64,000 nucleotides of DNA from Gammaproteobacteria bacterium (GTDB lineage Bacteria; Pseudomonadota; Gammaproteobacteria; Burkholderiales; Burkholderiaceae_D), in assembly GCA_903970185.1 (NCBI GenBank), contig CAJCIC010000014.1, positions 50,536 to 114,535 on the forward strand, read 5' to 3'. Under the pieces are notes generated by a model. That model saw nothing but the letters and a program-made list of their open reading frames with translations. It made no database searches and was not told the DNA's origin. Below, piece by piece: positions 8,727 through 20,753 of this stretch. The stretch's first letter is position 1, and the number at the start of each line of letters is the position of its first letter. The position numbers were made by a program, and so were the translations under genes.

Positions 8727-10136
8727 ATGGCACTGACCCTTTACGACAAACTCTGGCACGACCACGTCATCCGCTCCGAGCGCGACGGCACGGCGCTGCT
8801 TTACATTGATCGCCACCTGTTGCACGAGGTCACGAGCCCGCAGGCCTTTGAAGGCCTCAAGCTCGCGCATCGCAAACCCTGGCGCATCAGCGCCAATCTT
8901 GCCGTTGCCGACCACAACGTGCCAACGCGCGACAGGCAGTCTGGCATCAGCGATCCGATATCACGGCTGCAGGTCGAAACCCTGGACAAGAATGCTGCCG
9001 AGTGGGGCCTGACGTACTTCAACATGCAGGACCGGCGTCAGGGTATCGTGCATATCATCGGTCCCGAGCAGGGTGCGACCTTGCCCGGCATGACCGTCGT
9101 GTGCGGCGATTCGCATACCAGCACGCACGGCGCGTTCGCTGCGCTTGCCTTTGGCATCGGCACGTCCGAGGTCGAGCACGTTCTTGCCACCCAGACGCTC
9201 CTGACCAAAAAGAGCAAGTCGATGCGAATCCAAATCGATGGCAGGCTGTCGCGTGCCTCGAGCGCCAAGGATCTGGCGCTTGCCGTGATCGGCCGCATCG
9301 GTACTGCCGGGGGTACGGGCTTTGCCATTGAATTTGCCGGCAGCGCGGTGAGCGCGTTGTCGATGGAAGGGCGCATGACCCTGTGCAACATGGCAATCGA
9401 GGCCGGTGCGCGTTCGGGCATGATTGCCTGCGACGAGACCACGCTCGACTATATCCGGGGGCGGCCCTTTGCGCCAACGGGTGCCGAGTGGCGCCATGCG
9501 CTGGCCTACTGGTCGACGCTGCACTCGGATGCAAACGCAAGGTTCGACGCTGACATCAGGCTGAACGCGGCTGACGTGGCACCGCAGGTGACCTGGGGCA
9601 CGTCACCTGAGATGGTCGCGACCATCTCCGATCGCGTGCCGGATCCGGAACGGGAGAAAGATGCGCAACGGCGTGACAGCATGGAACGCGCCCTGCAGTA
9701 CATGGGCCTTGAGCCGAACACGGCGATGGTCGACATCCGCATCGACAAGGTCTTCATCGGCTCTTGCACCAACGGCCGCATCGAGGACATGCGCGCGGCC
9801 GCCGATGTCGTCAGGCGACTGGGCAGGCGGATCGCGCCCAACGTCAAGCTGGCCATGGTCGTGCCGGGCTCCGGGCTTGTCAAGGCGCAGGCCGAAGCCG
9901 AAGGGCTCGATCGCATTTTCACGGACGCCGGATTTGAGTGGCGCGATCCGGGCTGCTCGATGTGCCTTGCCATGAACGCCGACCGTCTTGAGCCTGGCGA
10001 GCGCTGCGCCTCGACGTCCAACCGCAATTTCGAAGGCCGCCAGGGGCAGGGGGGTCGCACGCATCTCGTCAGTCCGGCAATGGCGGCTGCCGCCGGCATC
10101 GAAGGTCACTTTGTCGATATCCGCCAGCTGTCATAG
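8727..10136 (+). CDS. leuC: 3-isopropylmalate dehydratase large subunit
   Basis: This large subunit carries the [4Fe-4S] cluster of isopropylmalate isomerase, which converts 2- to 3-isopropylmalate in leucine synthesis. The 469 residues match the family. Cluster ligands are visible as Cys347 in FIGSCTNGR and Cys410/Cys413 in the CSMC block; the [24 protein letters not shown] signature spans about 125-148. It needs the small subunit LeuD, encoded 30 bases downstream. No obvious ribosome-binding site precedes this ATG, but the family's N-terminus ([11 protein letters not shown]) fixes the start. The 221 bases upstream contain the palindrome and a leucine-rich small frame described separately. 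Confidence 0.96.
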   Translation: MALTLYDKLWHDHVIRSERDGTALLYIDRHLLHEVTSPQAFEGLKLAHRKPWRISANLAVADHNVPTRDRQSGISDPISRLQVETLDKNAAEWGLTYFNMQDRRQGIVHIIGPEQGATLPGMTVVCGDSHTSTHGAFAALAFGIGTSEVEHVLATQTLLTKKSKSMRIQIDGRLSRASSAKDLALAVIGRIGTAGGTGFAIEFAGSAVSALSMEGRMTLCNMAIEAGARSGMIACDETTLDYIRGRPFAPTGAEWRHALAYWSTLHSDANARFDADIRLNAADVAPQVTWGTSPEMVATISDRVPDPEREKDAQRRDSMERALQYMGLEPNTAMVDIRIDKVFIGSCTNGRIEDMRAAADVVRRLGRRIAPNVKLAMVVPGSGLVKAQAEAEGLDRIFTDAGFEWRDPGCSMCLAMNADRLEPGERCASTSNRNFEGRQGQGGRTHLVSPAMAAAAGIEGHFVDIRQLS

Positions 10137-10166
10137 GTCGAGTCGCTATCCAATCGGGGACATGTC

Positions 10167-10826
10167 GTGGAACCATTTCGCATTCATCGCGGGCTCGTCG
10201 TACCGCTTGACCGCCAGAACGTCGACACCGACGCGATAATTCCGAAGCAGTTTCTAAAGTCGATCAAGCGCACCGGATTCGGGGAGAACCTGTTTGACGC
10301 CTGGCGCTACCTCGACGCTGGAGAGCCCGGCGTTAAAGCCAAGGATCGCACGCCCAATCCGGACTTCGTGCTCAACCAGCCGCGCTACCAGGGGGCGAGC
10401 ATCCTGGTTAGCCGACGCAATTTTGGTTGCGGCTCGTCGCGCGAGCACGCGCCCTGGGCGCTCGTGCAATACGGCTTTCGCGCTGTCATCGCCTCGTCGT
10501 TTGCCGACATCTTTTTCAACAATGCCTACAAGAACGGGCTGTTGCCGATCGTCGTGTCCGAATTCGATGAATCGCGCCTCATCGAGGCAGCGCAGGTGTT
10601 AAGCGGCTATCAATTGACGATCGACCTGCCGGCCCAGACCTTGACGACCAGCGATGGCCACACCATCGGGTTTGAAATCGAGGAGTTTCGCAAGCACTGC
10701 CTCGTGGAAGGTCTCGATGAAATTGGCCTGACCTTGTCGCATGCGAGCGAGATCCGGGACTTCGAGGCGGCCCGGCTGCTTGAGAAGCCCTGGCTTGCCA
10801 ACGCCATCGGCTCTGAAGGGCAATGA
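10167..10826 (+). CDS. leuD: 3-isopropylmalate dehydratase small subunit
   Basis: This is the swivel-domain subunit that pairs with LeuC to form the isomerase. At 219 residues it is the usual length for proteobacterial LeuD. Family blocks [17 protein letters not shown] (15-31) and [15 protein letters not shown] are clear. The GTG start fits the family N-terminus ([15 protein letters not shown]) and has GGGGA eight bases upstream; an ATG five bases earlier is in another frame. In many Burkholderiales a small entericidin gene separates leuC and leuD; here only 30 bases do. The stop overlaps leuB's start as ATGA. Confidence 0.95.
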   Translation: MEPFRIHRGLVVPLDRQNVDTDAIIPKQFLKSIKRTGFGENLFDAWRYLDAGEPGVKAKDRTPNPDFVLNQPRYQGASILVSRRNFGCGSSREHAPWALVQYGFRAVIASSFADIFFNNAYKNGLLPIVVSEFDESRLIEAAQVLSGYQLTIDLPAQTLTTSDGHTIGFEIEEFRKHCLVEGLDEIGLTLSHASEIRDFEAARLLEKPWLANAIGSEGQ

Positions 10827-11908
10827 AGGTCGCCGTCTTGCCAGGAGATGGCATCGGTCCTGAGATCGTCGCAGTCGCAGCCAAAGTCCTGGCGCGTGTC
10901 GCACCTTCCGTTGAGCTCGAGTTTGGCGACGTTGGCGGTGCTGCCTTTGACAAGTTTGGCCATCCCTTGCCGACGACAACGCTCGACCTTGCAAAGCGCG
11001 CTGATGCGGTGCTGTTTGGCGCCGTGGGCGACTGGAAGTACGATGCCCTGCCGCGCGCGCTGCGACCTGAACAGGCGCTTTTGGGCCTGCGCCAGGCCCT
11101 GGGACTGTTTGCCAATTTGCGACCGGCGATTCTCTATTCCGAGCTTGAGGCGGCATCGAGCCTGCGCGCGGAGATCGTCTCCGGGCTGGATATTCTTATC
11201 GTTCGTGAGCTGACCGGAGATATCTATTTCGGTACGCCGCGCGGCCGGCGCATGGCGCCAGACGGTCCCTTTGCCGGTGCCCCGGAGGCATTTGACACCA
11301 TGCGCTACAGCGAGCCCGAAATCGAGCGCATCGCCCACGTTGCCTTTCGCGCCGCGCAAAAGCGCCGTGCCAAAGTGACAAGCGTTGACAAGGCCAATGT
11401 GCTTGAGAGCTCGCAGCTCTGGCGCGAAGTGGTCAGCCGCATTCATGCTGCATATCCGGATGTCACGCTCGAGCACATGTATGTCGACAACGCCGCCATG
11501 CAGCTTGTGCGCGCCCCCAAGAGCTTTGACGTGATTGTCACGGGCAACCTCTTTGGCGACATCCTCTCAGACGAGGCGGCGATGCTGACCGGCTCGATTG
11601 GCATGTTGCCGTCGGCTTCATTGAACGCAGCCGGGCAGGGCATGTTCGAGCCGTGCCATGGATCGGCGCCCGATCTCGCGGGAAAGGACCGCGCCAATCC
11701 GCTGGCGACGATTCTGTCTGCAGCGATGATGCTGCGCTACTCGCTTGACGACGCGAATGCGGCAACGCGTATCGAAAGTGCCGTGAAAGAAGTCCTTGCG
11801 CAGGGCTTGCGTACCGCAGATATTGCCCATCTCGGTGAAGTCGCGGTTGGCACGCGCGAAATGGGCGATGCGGTGCTGCGTGTCCTTGAGAATGAAGCAC
11901 GGACTTAG
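10823..11908 (+). CDS. leuB: 3-isopropylmalate dehydrogenase
   Basis: This NAD-dependent oxidative decarboxylase converts 3-isopropylmalate to 2-ketoisocaproate precursors of leucine. The 361 residues begin [16 protein letters not shown], the family signature, and contain the [10 protein letters not shown] block (about 130-139) and the catalytic metal-binding [14 protein letters not shown] block (about 239-252). The ATG overlaps the leuD stop by four bases, a classical coupled arrangement that would keep leuD and leuB expression matched. leuA is not in the window. Confidence 0.96.
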   Translation: MKVAVLPGDGIGPEIVAVAAKVLARVAPSVELEFGDVGGAAFDKFGHPLPTTTLDLAKRADAVLFGAVGDWKYDALPRALRPEQALLGLRQALGLFANLRPAILYSELEAASSLRAEIVSGLDILIVRELTGDIYFGTPRGRRMAPDGPFAGAPEAFDTMRYSEPEIERIAHVAFRAAQKRRAKVTSVDKANVLESSQLWREVVSRIHAAYPDVTLEHMYVDNAAMQLVRAPKSFDVIVTGNLFGDILSDEAAMLTGSIGMLPSASLNAAGQGMFEPCHGSAPDLAGKDRANPLATILSAAMMLRYSLDDANAATRIESAVKEVLAQGLRTADIAHLGEVAVGTREMGDAVLRVLENEART

Positions 11909-11940
11909 CCGGTTTTAATTACTGTCGCTTGGGATCAGGT

Positions 11941-13065
11941 ATGCAGCGGGTCGGACTTGTTGGATGGCGTGGCATGGTGGGATCGGTGCTGGTCAATCGC
12001 ATGCGTGAGGAGGATGACTTCGCGCATTGCGAAACCACTTTCTTTAGCACGTCCGCTGCTGGCCAGCGTGCGCCAAAAGACGCCGCGGTCGAGAAGCTTG
12101 CCAACGCGCGTGACCTTGACGCGCTCGCCGCGATGGATGTCATCGTCACGGCGCAAGGGGGCGAATATACCGAGGCGGTATTCGAGCCGTTGCGCAAGGC
12201 CGGCTGGCAGGGCATCTGGATTGACGCCGCTCGCACCCTTAGGATGCGCGATGATGCCGTCATCGTGCTCGATCCGATCAACCATGCCGTGATCGAGCAT
12301 GCGCTCGCCAGTGGCATCCGCAATTTCATCGGTGGCAATTGCACTGTCAGCTGCATGCTGATGGCCGTGGGCGGCCTGTTTCGCCACGATCTCATCGAGT
12401 GGATGGCCTGTAGCACCTACCAGGCAGCCTCGGGCGGCGGCGCTGCGCACATGCGGGAACTGTTGCACCAGTTCGGCGCCCTCCATGCGGCATCCAGCAG
12501 CAACCTTGCTGACCCGGCCAGCGCCATTCTCGACATCGATCGCGCCGTGCTTTGCGCCCAGCGCGACCTTGGCGCTGCTGAAGTGGCCCAATTTGGCGTG
12601 CCGCTGGCGGGCAGTCTGATTCCGTGGATTGATGCCGATCTGGGTGACGGGCGCAGCCGCGAAGAGTGGAAAGGGGGCGCTGAAACCAACAAGATTCTCG
12701 GGCGCGGTGCGCGCGGCGCGCTGCCCGAGATTCCGATCGATTCGACCTGCGTGCGCATCGGCGCGATGCGCTGCCATGCGCAAAATCTCACCATCAAGCT
12801 CAAAAGCGATGTGCCGCTTGACGAATGTGTCGAGATGATCGCGGACAGCACGCCTTACACCGATGTCGTGCCCAATACCAAGGAGGACACGACGCGGCTT
12901 TTGACTCCGGTTGCGGTCACGGGAAGCCTGCGTATCCCGGTCGGCAGGCTGCGCAAACTGGCCATGGGTTCTCGTTATCTCGGTGCCTTCACGGTGGGCG
13001 ACCAGCTGCTCTGGGGTGCAGCCGAACCCTTGCGCAGAATGTTGCGCAAAGTCCTCAAGCAGTGA
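11941..13065 (+). CDS. asd: Aspartate-semialdehyde dehydrogenase
   Basis: This enzyme reduces aspartyl phosphate to aspartate semialdehyde, the branch point to lysine/diaminopimelate, threonine and methionine. The ATG chosen here is preceded by GGATCAGG and gives 374 residues starting [15 protein letters not shown], the family's NADP-binding N-terminus; a TTG four codons earlier is less likely. The catalytic cysteine is Cys134 in GGNCTVS. Length and the [14 protein letters not shown] block match the Gram-negative Asd subgroup of E. coli type. It lies 32 bases after leuB, probably still in the same transcript, and is followed by fimV as in other Burkholderiales. Confidence 0.95.
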   Translation: MQRVGLVGWRGMVGSVLVNRMREEDDFAHCETTFFSTSAAGQRAPKDAAVEKLANARDLDALAAMDVIVTAQGGEYTEAVFEPLRKAGWQGIWIDAARTLRMRDDAVIVLDPINHAVIEHALASGIRNFIGGNCTVSCMLMAVGGLFRHDLIEWMACSTYQAASGGGAAHMRELLHQFGALHAASSSNLADPASAILDIDRAVLCAQRDLGAAEVAQFGVPLAGSLIPWIDADLGDGRSREEWKGGAETNKILGRGARGALPEIPIDSTCVRIGAMRCHAQNLTIKLKSDVPLDECVEMIADSTPYTDVVPNTKEDTTRLLTPVAVTGSLRIPVGRLRKLAMGSRYLGAFTVGDQLLWGAAEPLRRMLRKVLKQ

Positions 13066-13213
13066 GCTTGACTGCCCGAATGTTGCCCGTCCGCAACGAT
13101 TCTGGCGGTTTTACGCAGGGAAGATGGACGGCAACTTGCGAAGCTGCGTAAGCTTGCATGCCTAAGTCCATGATGTTATGTTAGAACTCAGAAATCAGAA
13201 CAAGGGGTGGAGT

Positions 13214-16200
13214 GTGCCAGCGCCTGATCGTCAACACCTGTCGCCCTGCGTGACGAGCCAACCGTCTCCGCGCGCAACACGAGCGAATTTCGCGACCCGT
13301 CGCCTGGCGTCGCTGATTTCCGCATTGTTCACCGCCGTGCCGCTGATGGCTGGTGCCGCAGGGCTTGGCAAACTGACGGTCACCTCGGGTCTTGGCCAGC
13401 CGCTGCATGCCGAGATCGAGATCAATTCGGCAAGCAAGGATGAGCTCTCGTCGCTCAATGCGCGCATGGCGCCGCCTGACGCCTTTGCTCAGGCCAACCT
13501 GGATTACTCGTCGTCGCTCTCGCAGCTCAAATTTGCCATCGAGAAGCGGCCCTCGGGACAGTCGGTGGTGGTCATCACCTCATTGCAGCCGATCAACGAT
13601 CCTTATATCGACCTGTTGCTCGAGCTCGACTGGAGCACCGGACGCCTGGTGCGCGAATACACCTTCTTGCTCGATCCGCCCGAATCCAAGCGGCCGGCGG
13701 CGATCGTAGCGCCCGTGGCGCCTGCATTGCCGATGCGACGCGATGTCACACCCAGCCCTGCAGCCAGCACCCCGGCGCCCGCACCGGCAGCGCCAACGCG
13801 CTCGCCTGCACCCCCCGCTGCGCCGCGCGTGAGCGCTCCTGCAAGTACCCAGGCAGGAGGCGATTACCAGGTCAAGCAAGGCGACACGCTGGCCCAGATC
13901 GCACGGGCGCACATGACTCCGGGCGCGACGCTCGACCAGATGCTCGTTGCCCTGCTCAAGGGCAATCCCTCGGCATTTAGCGACGGCAACGTCAACCGGC
14001 TCAAGGCTGGCGTGACGCTGACCTTGCCCGATGCCAGCGCTGCCACTGCCACAAGCGCCTCCGACGCGCATCAGGCGGTGGTCGCCCAAAGCGCAGACTT
14101 TGCCTCGTATCGCAGCCGGCTTGCCGGCACTGCTGCGCCAGTGCCTGCTGCGAGCTCTTCCGAGCGCACGGCGCAGTCGACTTCGGGCAGGGTCACAGCA
14201 CCTGCTCCAGACCGTAGCGCGCCTGCTGCCCAGACCGCCGACCAGCTCAAGCTATCGCGCGCCAAGCCAGGCACTGCCGCGACGACCAATCCCAACGGTA
14301 CGACGGTGGTGACGACGACCGCGCCTGCCGGTGCGGCGAGTGCCGCCGCAGCCCGGGTCAGTGCGGAGGACCTGGCCGTCAAGGATCGTGCACTGAAGGA
14401 GTCCAGTGACCGCGTCAAGCTCCTTGAGAAGAACGTTGCCGACCTGCAAAAGCTGCTTGAACTGAAGAACCAGAACCTCGCTGACCTGCAACGCCAGGCC
14501 GAAGCCAAGGACGCCCAGCTCAAGGCTGCGCGCAGCGCAGTCCCGACACCGGCCCCTGCGCCGGCTCCTGCGCCTGTAGCCCCGCCACCGCCGCCGCCAG
14601 CGCCGGTTGCGCCGCCACCGCCGCCGCCCGTGGCCGTCGTTGCCACGCCCGCTCCAGCTCCTGCGCCGGCGCCAACACCCGCCCCGGCACCGGCGCCGGT
14701 TGCTGCTGCGACGCCCGCCGCTTCATCGGCTTCTGCCCAGGCAGACCAGAGCCCGGCAGCACCAGCGCCTGCCCCCGCGCCCAAGGCGCCCGTTGTCGAG
14801 CCGGCGCCTGCGCCCTCAGGAGGCGGTTTCCTCGATGACCTGCTTGGCAATACGGTGGCGCTGTTCGGGCTGCTCGCCGTCGTCGTGCTGCTTCTGATTG
14901 GCTATCTCGTCTACCGTTTGCGCCGCAACAAGCGTTTTGCCAAGTTCGAAGACAGCATCCTGACGGGTACGAGCGGCCTGCACGCGAATTCGGTGTTCGG
15001 CACGACCGGCGGACAATCCGTCGATACCAGCAACAGCAGCTTCAATTCCAACTTCGTGCCGCTGTCGGGCCAGATGGATACCAATGAAGTCGATCCGGTT
15101 GCCGAGGCGGATGTGTATATCGCCTACGGTCGCGACGCCCAGGCCGAGGAAATCCTGAAGGAAGCCTTGCGCGCCCAGCCCGATCGCCAGGCCGTGCGCC
15201 TGAAGCTTTTGGAGATCTACGCCAAGCGTCAGGACGCAAAGGCGTTTGAGACGATTGCAAGCGAGCTTTATGCATCGAGCAACGGCCAGGGCGAGGACTG
15301 GCGCCGCGCAGCCGCGCTTGGCGCGAGCTTTGATTCGTCCAATCCGCTCTACCGCGATGCAGAACGCGCTTCAGGTCCGCCTGCAGCACCGATGGCAGGC
15401 GGCTCGAGCGCGGCTTTCGAGAAAACCCAGACGCTTGCGCCAGGATCTGCAGCTGCAGTTGCCGGAGCGGTCGCAGGAGCGGCCGCGGGTGCCGCAGCAG
15501 GCGCCGCAGCGGCCACTGCGCTGCCGCAATTTGACCGCCCAACCGATAGCGATCAATCCGGGCAGGCCTTTGCCAACACCCTACCGCTTGAACCGATCCT
15601 TGATCTTGACCTGACCAAGACCGAGCCGATGCCAGATGCCCAGGCGCGCGCGCCTGAGCCCTCGCCAAGCGCCATGGACCTTGATTTTGACCTCGGCTTT
15701 GGCGCCGCCGCCGCTGCCGAGACGCCGCCAAGCCATCCTGCGCCAAGCGATCCGACTGCCTCGACGATGATCTTGACCAAGGATTCGGCAAGTCCCAATC
15801 CGCTTGACTTTGACCTTGACCTCTCTGGCAGCGTGCCGCTTGCCGAGACGACGCCACCGCACGAGCGCACGGTCGTCATCGATTCGAAGGCCAAGCCCGC
15901 CGCGAGCCCGATGCCGAGCTTCGATGCAACGCTGCCGACCATGACTGCGACCATTGCCAATCCGCGCCCCGAACCCGCTGCTGCCCCGCTTGAAGCGCCG
16001 AACATTGATTTCAATCTCGATGTGCCACCGCCGATCGCCAATTCATCCTCGACGTCGTTTGAGAAGACGCATTCTGGCGTCGAGACGACCCAGATCGATC
16101 CTTCCTTTGGCGGCATATCGCTTGATCTTGACAGCGGCGAGGTCGAAACCGCGCAAGTCCCTGCGGATGCCGGCACGCGCTGGCAGGAAATGGCCACCAA

Positions 16201-16333
16201 GCTCGATCTCGCGATTGCCTATCGTGACATTGGCGATAAGGACGGTGCCCGCGAGTTGCTCGAGGAGGTGCTAAAGGATGGCGATGCGGCACAGGTCGGC
16301 AAGGCGCGCGAACTGATGTCCGCTCTGGCGTGA
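13214..16333 (+). CDS. fimV: FimV/HubP-type polar landmark protein with LysM domain
   Basis: This large inner-membrane protein organises cell poles and type IV pili or chemotaxis in proteobacteria. A GTG start with AGGGGTGGA just upstream gives 1039 residues; a TTG 12 codons earlier also fits. Order of parts: signal/anchor segment at about 25-50; FimV N-terminal domain ([14 protein letters not shown] and [12 protein letters not shown]); a LysM peptidoglycan-binding motif ([17 protein letters not shown], about 218-275); coiled coil around 390-440; a Pro/Ala-rich spacer; one transmembrane segment at about 550-570; an acidic region with Ala/Gly-rich repeats; and the conserved C-terminal FimV domain ([21 protein letters not shown]). 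The Pro/Ala and Ala/Gly tracts (about 14540-14720 and 15455-15525) are low-complexity DNA. Confidence 0.92.
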   Translation: MPAPDRQHLSPCVTSQPSPRATRANFATRRLASLISALFTAVPLMAGAAGLGKLTVTSGLGQPLHAEIEINSASKDELSSLNARMAPPDAFAQANLDYSSSLSQLKFAIEKRPSGQSVVVITSLQPINDPYIDLLLELDWSTGRLVREYTFLLDPPESKRPAAIVAPVAPALPMRRDVTPSPAASTPAPAPAAPTRSPAPPAAPRVSAPASTQAGGDYQVKQGDTLAQIARAHMTPGATLDQMLVALLKGNPSAFSDGNVNRLKAGVTLTLPDASAATATSASDAHQAVVAQSADFASYRSRLAGTAAPVPAASSSERTAQSTSGRVTAPAPDRSAPAAQTADQLKLSRAKPGTAATTNPNGTTVVTTTAPAGAASAAAARVSAEDLAVKDRALKESSDRVKLLEKNVADLQKLLELKNQNLADLQRQAEAKDAQLKAARSAVPTPAPAPAPAPVAPPPPPPAPVAPPPPPPVAVVATPAPAPAPAPTPAPAPAPVAAATPAASSASAQADQSPAAPAPAPAPKAPVVEPAPAPSGGGFLDDLLGNTVALFGLLAVVVLLLIGYLVYRLRRNKRFAKFEDSILTGTSGLHANSVFGTTGGQSVDTSNSSFNSNFVPLSGQMDTNEVDPVAEADVYIAYGRDAQAEEILKEALRAQPDRQAVRLKLLEIYAKRQDAKAFETIASELYASSNGQGEDWRRAAALGASFDSSNPLYRDAERASGPPAAPMAGGSSAAFEKTQTLAPGSAAAVAGAVAGAAAGAAAGAAAATALPQFDRPTDSDQSGQAFANTLPLEPILDLDLTKTEPMPDAQARAPEPSPSAMDLDFDLGFGAAAAAETPPSHPAPSDPTASTMILTKDSASPNPLDFDLDLSGSVPLAETTPPHERTVVIDSKAKPAASPMPSFDATLPTMTATIANPRPEPAAAPLEAPNIDFNLDVPPPIANSSSTSFEKTHSGVETTQIDPSFGGISLDLDSGEVETAQVPADAGTRWQEMATKLDLAIAYRDIGDKDGARELLEEVLKDGDAAQVGKARELMSALA

Positions 16334-16379
16334 TCAGGCCACGCCCGATTCCATTCGCCTAGCGCAGGCGTCGTCTGCC

Positions 16380-17186
16380 ATGCAGCGGATCGCGCTTGGC
16401 GTCCAGTACGATGGACGCGCGTGGTCCGGATGGCAGTCGCAGCCTGGCGGCAACACCGTCCAGGATCGCCTTGAAGGGGCGCTCGCACGCTTTGCCGATG
16501 AGCCGCTTCGATGCCACGCGGCAGGGCGCACCGACGCCGGTGTGCATGCCACGGCCCAGGTCGTGCACTTCGATACCGACCGCGTCCGTCCGCCAACCGG
16601 CTGGGTGCGGGGTGTCAATCGCTACCTGCCCCCGTCGATTGCGGTGCGCTGGGCCCATGCTGTCGATGACACCTTTCATGCCCGCTTTGGCGCCATCTCG
16701 CGCACCTACCACTACGTCCTGTACTGCCATCCGGTACGCTCACCGCTGGTTGCATCGCGCGCCGGCTGGAGCTTTCGCAAGCTCGATGTGAAGCGCATCA
16801 ACCAGGCTGCATCGCTTCTCGTGGGAGAGCATGATTTCTCGGCATTTCGCAGTGCCGAGTGCCAGGCGAAATCCGCCATCAAGGTGATCCATGCACTGGC
16901 CGCCGCGCAGTTTGGCGATTTCATCGTGTTTCGCATCCATGCCAACGCCTTCTTGCATCACATGGTGCGCAACATCGTCGGCTCGCTGATCCTGGTCGGC
17001 CGAGGGGATCAGAGCGGCGCTTGGCTGTCGCAGGTGCTCGAGTCAAGGGAGCGCTCGCTAGCGGCGCCGACGTTCATGCCCGATGGACTGTATCTGACGG
17101 CAGTGGAATATCCGACATCCTTCGATCTGCCGCCTTCAGAGGGCATCGAGGCCGCCTACCCGGGTTTTGCCGGAAGGCCGATGTGA
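16380..17186 (+). CDS. truA: tRNA pseudouridine(38-40) synthase
   Basis: TruA isomerises uridines 38-40 of the anticodon stem-loop. The 268 residues match the family, with catalytic Asp52 in the [11 protein letters not shown] block and the RTYHYVLYC and HHMVRNIVG blocks downstream. The stop shares one base with the trpF start (TGATG), so trpF is probably translated by re-initiation. The truA-trpF pairing is a conserved feature of beta- and gammaproteobacteria. Confidence 0.95.
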   Translation: MQRIALGVQYDGRAWSGWQSQPGGNTVQDRLEGALARFADEPLRCHAAGRTDAGVHATAQVVHFDTDRVRPPTGWVRGVNRYLPPSIAVRWAHAVDDTFHARFGAISRTYHYVLYCHPVRSPLVASRAGWSFRKLDVKRINQAASLLVGEHDFSAFRSAECQAKSAIKVIHALAAAQFGDFIVFRIHANAFLHHMVRNIVGSLILVGRGDQSGAWLSQVLESRERSLAAPTFMPDGLYLTAVEYPTSFDLPPSEGIEAAYPGFAGRPM

Positions 17187-17818
17187 TGCGGCAACAGCGT
17201 ACGCGCATCAAGATTTGTGGGCTGACGCGGCGCGAAGACGTCGAATTGGCCGTGGCGCTAGGCGCAGATGCACTGGGTTTTGTGCTCTGGCCGGGCAGTC
17301 CGCGCTTTGTCGCGCCAGCGCTTTTGCGGCAACTGACCGAGGGCCTGCCGCCTTTTGTGGCCAGCGTGGGCCTTCTCGTCAACGCCAGCCGCGAGGAGAT
17401 CCTGGCGGCGCTTGGCAGCGGCCATCTGTCGATGCTGCAGTTTCACGGCGACGAGGCGCCAGAGGACTGCCTGGGCTATGGCCGGCCTTACCTGCGCGCG
17501 GCACGCGTCACTTCCCGGCTCGATTTGCTAGAATTCGCCCATCGTCATAGAGGCGCGCAGGCCATCCTCCTGGATTCGCACAGCGCCTCTTTCGGTGGCT
17601 CAGGAAAGGCATTCGATTGGTCGCTCATTCCCGCCGAGCTCGCGCCTCGGGTCGTTTTAAGTGGTGGCTTGAACGCGCAAAGCGTCGCTGGCGCGATCAC
17701 CAGCGTTAGGCCTTATGCAGTGGATGTTTCCTCAGGTGTGGAGGCATCCCCCGGCATCAAGGACCGCGAGCGCCTGCGCGCCTTCTTTGCTGCCGTCGCG
17801 CAGGCTGATGCGAGTTGA
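17186..17818 (+). CDS. trpF: Phosphoribosylanthranilate isomerase
   Basis: This (beta/alpha)8 enzyme rearranges N-(5-phosphoribosyl)anthranilate in tryptophan synthesis. The start at the ATG overlapping the truA stop gives 210 residues beginning with the family motif RIKICGLTRRED (catalytic Cys11); the in-frame extension upstream lies inside truA and is discarded. The phosphate-binding end block LSGGLNAQSV and the VDVSSGVEASPGIKD block with catalytic Asp are clear. It is followed at 18 bases by trpB. Confidence 0.95.
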   Translation: MRQQRTRIKICGLTRREDVELAVALGADALGFVLWPGSPRFVAPALLRQLTEGLPPFVASVGLLVNASREEILAALGSGHLSMLQFHGDEAPEDCLGYGRPYLRAARVTSRLDLLEFAHRHRGAQAILLDSHSASFGGSGKAFDWSLIPAELAPRVVLSGGLNAQSVAGAITSVRPYAVDVSSGVEASPGIKDRERLRAFFAAVAQADAS

Positions 17819-17836
17819 TCCACCAGGCCTTTTCCC

Positions 17837-19069
17837 ATGCAGAACATTGGTATTGCCCAACCAGGCGCAAGTGCGTCTGAAACGCTCCCCGACGGACGCG
17901 GACATTTTGGCCCCTATGGCGGCCGCTTCGTCGCCGAAACACTGATCGCTGCCCTTGACGAGTTGCGCGACGCCTACGCGCGTTGTGCCGTCGATCAGGC
18001 ATTCCAGGCCGAGCTCGCCTACGAGTTACGCCATTTCGTTGGCAGGCCAAGCCCGATCTACCACGCAGCGCGGCTCTCAGCCGAGCTTGGCGGGGCGCAG
18101 ATCTTTCTTAAACGCGAAGATCTCAACCACACCGGTGCGCACAAGATCAACAACACCGTCGGCCAGGCGCTGCTCGCGCGGCAAATGGGCAAACGGCGCG
18201 TCATTGCCGAAACCGGGGCGGGCCAGCACGGCGTGGCGAGCGCCACCGTGGCTGCGCGCTTTGGCATGCAGTGCGTGGTCTACATGGGCTCGGTGGACAT
18301 GGCGCGCCAGGCGCAAAACGTGGCACGCATGCATCTGCTTGGCGCCGAGGTGGTGCCGGTCGAGTCAGGCTCGAAGACCTTAAAAGATGCGCTCAACGAA
18401 GCCATGCGCGACTGGGTCACGCACGTTGACGACACCTTCTACATCATCGGTACGGTGGCGGGCCCCCATCCGTATCCGATGATGGTGCGCGACTTCAACG
18501 CCGTGGTTGGTCGTGAGTGCCTGACGCAGATGCCGGAATTGACAGGGCGGCAACCGGACATCGTCATCGCCTGTGTCGGCGGCGGCAGCAACGCCATGGG
18601 CATCTTTCATGACTACGTGCCGATGAAAAGCGTGCGCCTGATCGGTGTTGAAGCTGCGGGCGACGGTCTTGACACCCTTCGCCACGCGGCGAGCCTTGGC
18701 CGAGGCGTGCCGGGGGTCTTGCACGGTAACCGCACCTATCTCCTGCAAGACCAGCATGGCCAGATTGCCGAGACCCATTCGATCAGCGCCGGCCTTGACT
18801 ATCCCGGCGTCGGCCCCGAGCATGCCTGGCTTAAGGATAGCGGCCGCGCCGAATATGTCGGAGCGACAGACAAGGAGGCGCTCGCCGCATTCCAGGCGCT
18901 GTGTCGCATCGAGGGCATTATTCCCGCGCTCGAGTCGAGCCACGCACTTGCTCATGCCATGAAGCTCGCGCCCACGCTTGACAAGCACGTGCAGATTCTC
19001 GTCAACCTCTCAGGACGCGGCGACAAGGATCTGCACATCGTCGCAAGCGCGCTGGAGGAATTGTCGTGA
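17837..19069 (+). CDS. trpB: Tryptophan synthase beta chain
   Basis: TrpB condenses indole with serine using PLP. The 410 residues are typical of the TrpB1 class, with the PLP lysine Lys103 in HTGAHKINN and the phosphate-cup block GGGSNAMG at about 252-259. An N-terminal block [12 protein letters not shown] marks the class. CCAGG precedes the ATG at a suitable distance. Its stop overlaps trpA's GTG start by four bases, matching the equimolar need of the alpha2beta2 complex. Confidence 0.97.
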   Translation: MQNIGIAQPGASASETLPDGRGHFGPYGGRFVAETLIAALDELRDAYARCAVDQAFQAELAYELRHFVGRPSPIYHAARLSAELGGAQIFLKREDLNHTGAHKINNTVGQALLARQMGKRRVIAETGAGQHGVASATVAARFGMQCVVYMGSVDMARQAQNVARMHLLGAEVVPVESGSKTLKDALNEAMRDWVTHVDDTFYIIGTVAGPHPYPMMVRDFNAVVGRECLTQMPELTGRQPDIVIACVGGGSNAMGIFHDYVPMKSVRLIGVEAAGDGLDTLRHAASLGRGVPGVLHGNRTYLLQDQHGQIAETHSISAGLDYPGVGPEHAWLKDSGRAEYVGATDKEALAAFQALCRIEGIIPALESSHALAHAMKLAPTLDKHVQILVNLSGRGDKDLHIVASALEELS

Positions 19070-19884
19070 GTACCCGCATCGCCGATTGTTTCAGAAAGCT
19101 GGGTGCGGCCAAGCGTCGAGGCCTGATTCCATACATCACCGCAGGCGACCCCCACCCGGATGTCACGGTTGCACTGTTGCATGCACTGGTCGCAGGCGGT
19201 GCCGACGTCCTCGAACTGGGTGTGCCGTTTTCAGATCCGATGGCCGATGGTCCTGTGATCCAGCGCGCTGCCGAGCGCGCCATCAAGTCTGGCACCTCGC
19301 TTAGGCAGGTGCTCGAACTCGTGCGCGAATTCCGCCTTCACGACACCGTGACGCCACTGGTGCTCATGGGTTATGCCAATCCGATCGAACGCATGGGGCT
19401 TGAAACCTTTGTTCGAGACGCAGCGCAAGCGGGCGTCGACGGCGTGATTGTCGTCGACTATCCGCCTGAGGAATGCAAGCCGTTTGCAAAACTCATGTCT
19501 GCCCATGGCATGGACGCGATCTTTCTGGTGGCGCCAACGACAAGGCCCGAGCGCATCGAGCTGATTGCCTCGATCGCGTCTGGCTATGTGTATTACGTCA
19601 GCCTGAAGGGCACGACCGGTGCGGCCCATATCGATCTTGCCGACATCGCCTTGCGCCTTCCCGCGCTGCGCCAGCGCCTGACCCTGCCAATTGGCGTAGG
19701 ATTCGGCATTTCCGATGCCAAGAGCGCGGCCGCCGTGGCGTCGCTTGCCGATGCGGTCGTGATCGGCAGTAGAATAATCACCGAACTTGAAGCCCATGCG
19801 CCGCACGAGGGTGCGCGCGCCATCGAAGCATTGATGCGCGGCTTTCGTGTGGCGATCGATGGCGCCCCAATGGAGACACAATGA
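19066..19884 (+). CDS. trpA: Tryptophan synthase alpha chain
   Basis: TrpA cleaves indole-3-glycerol phosphate and channels indole to TrpB. The 272 residues start at a GTG in a GTGA overlap with trpB. Catalytic residues are Glu50 ([11 protein letters not shown]) and Asp61 (MADGPVIQ); the phosphate-binding GFGISDAKS block is near residue 210. The stop overlaps the accD start as ATGA. Confidence 0.96.
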   Translation: MSTRIADCFRKLGAAKRRGLIPYITAGDPHPDVTVALLHALVAGGADVLELGVPFSDPMADGPVIQRAAERAIKSGTSLRQVLELVREFRLHDTVTPLVLMGYANPIERMGLETFVRDAAQAGVDGVIVVDYPPEECKPFAKLMSAHGMDAIFLVAPTTRPERIELIASIASGYVYYVSLKGTTGAAHIDLADIALRLPALRQRLTLPIGVGFGISDAKSAAAVASLADAVVIGSRIITELEAHAPHEGARAIEALMRGFRVAIDGAPMETQ

Positions 19885-20753
19885 GTTGGATCGAAAAGCT
19901 GCTGCCACCGCGAATTCAGCGCATCGACTCGGCGCACAGGAAGACTGTGCCAGAGGGCCTTTGGATCAAGTGTCCAAGCTGCGAGGCCGTGCTCTACAAG
20001 ACCGATCTGGAAAAGAATCTCAACGTCTGCCCCAAATGCGAATTTCACATGCGCATCGGCGCGCGTGCACGCCTTGATGCGCTGCTCGACGCGGAGGGGC
20101 GTTACGAGATCGGACAGGAGACCCTGCCGCTTGATCCTCTCAAGTTCAAGGACTCCAAGAAATACGCCGAGCGGCTCAAGGATGCGATGGAAAGCAGCGG
20201 CGAGACCGACGCCCTGGTGGTCATCGGCGGGGCGATCCAGACCGTACCTGTGGTCGTCGCCTGCTTCGAATTCGATTTCATGGCAGGGACCATGGGCTCG
20301 GTCGTGGGCGAGCGCTTCGTTCGCGGCGTACAGAACGCGCTCGAGCAGAAGGTTCCCTTCATCTGCATCACGGCAAGCGGCGGCGCACGCATGCAAGAAG
20401 GCCTGTTCTCGCTGTTGCAGATGGGCAAGACGACCAGCATGCTCACGCGCCTGTCGCAGGCGCGCCTGCCTTACATCTCGGTTTTGACCGATCCCACCAT
20501 GGGCGGGGTTTCGGCGAGCTTCGCTTTCATGGGCGATGTCGTCATGGCCGAGCCGCGTGCCCTGATCGGCTTTGCCGGGCCGCGCGTGATCGAGCAGACC
20601 GTGCGCGAAAAATTGCCCGACGGCTTTCAGCGTTCCGAGTTCTTGCAGGCCAAAGGTGCAATTGACATGATCGTTGATCGTCGCCGCATGCGCCGCGAGA
20701 TCGCCGAGATCCTGGCGCTCTTGCTCAAGCAACCTGCCGAGGCGGTTGCCTAG
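19881..20753 (+). CDS. accD: Acetyl-CoA carboxylase carboxyltransferase beta subunit
   Basis: AccD pairs with AccA to transfer CO2 from biotin to acetyl-CoA, the first step of fatty acid synthesis. The 290 residues carry the N-terminal zinc ribbon (Cys31, Cys34, Cys50, Cys53) and the carboxyltransferase blocks [12 protein letters not shown] and [16 protein letters not shown]. It is translationally coupled to trpA. In many relatives folC follows accD; here the next gene is on the opposite strand and the stops overlap by four bases (20750-20753), so the conserved gene order breaks at this point. Confidence 0.97.
   Translation: MSWIEKLLPPRIQRIDSAHRKTVPEGLWIKCPSCEAVLYKTDLEKNLNVCPKCEFHMRIGARARLDALLDAEGRYEIGQETLPLDPLKFKDSKKYAERLKDAMESSGETDALVVIGGAIQTVPVVVACFEFDFMAGTMGSVVGERFVRGVQNALEQKVPFICITASGGARMQEGLFSLLQMGKTTSMLTRLSQARLPYISVLTDPTMGGVSASFAFMGDVVMAEPRALIGFAGPRVIEQTVREKLPDGFQRSEFLQAKGAIDMIVDRRRMRREIAEILALLLKQPAEAVA

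Noticed and set aside
14071..14850. Ala/Gly-rich 259-codon minus-strand frame
   Set aside because: Antisense of the Pro/Ala-rich spacer of fimV; its composition is explained by that repeat.
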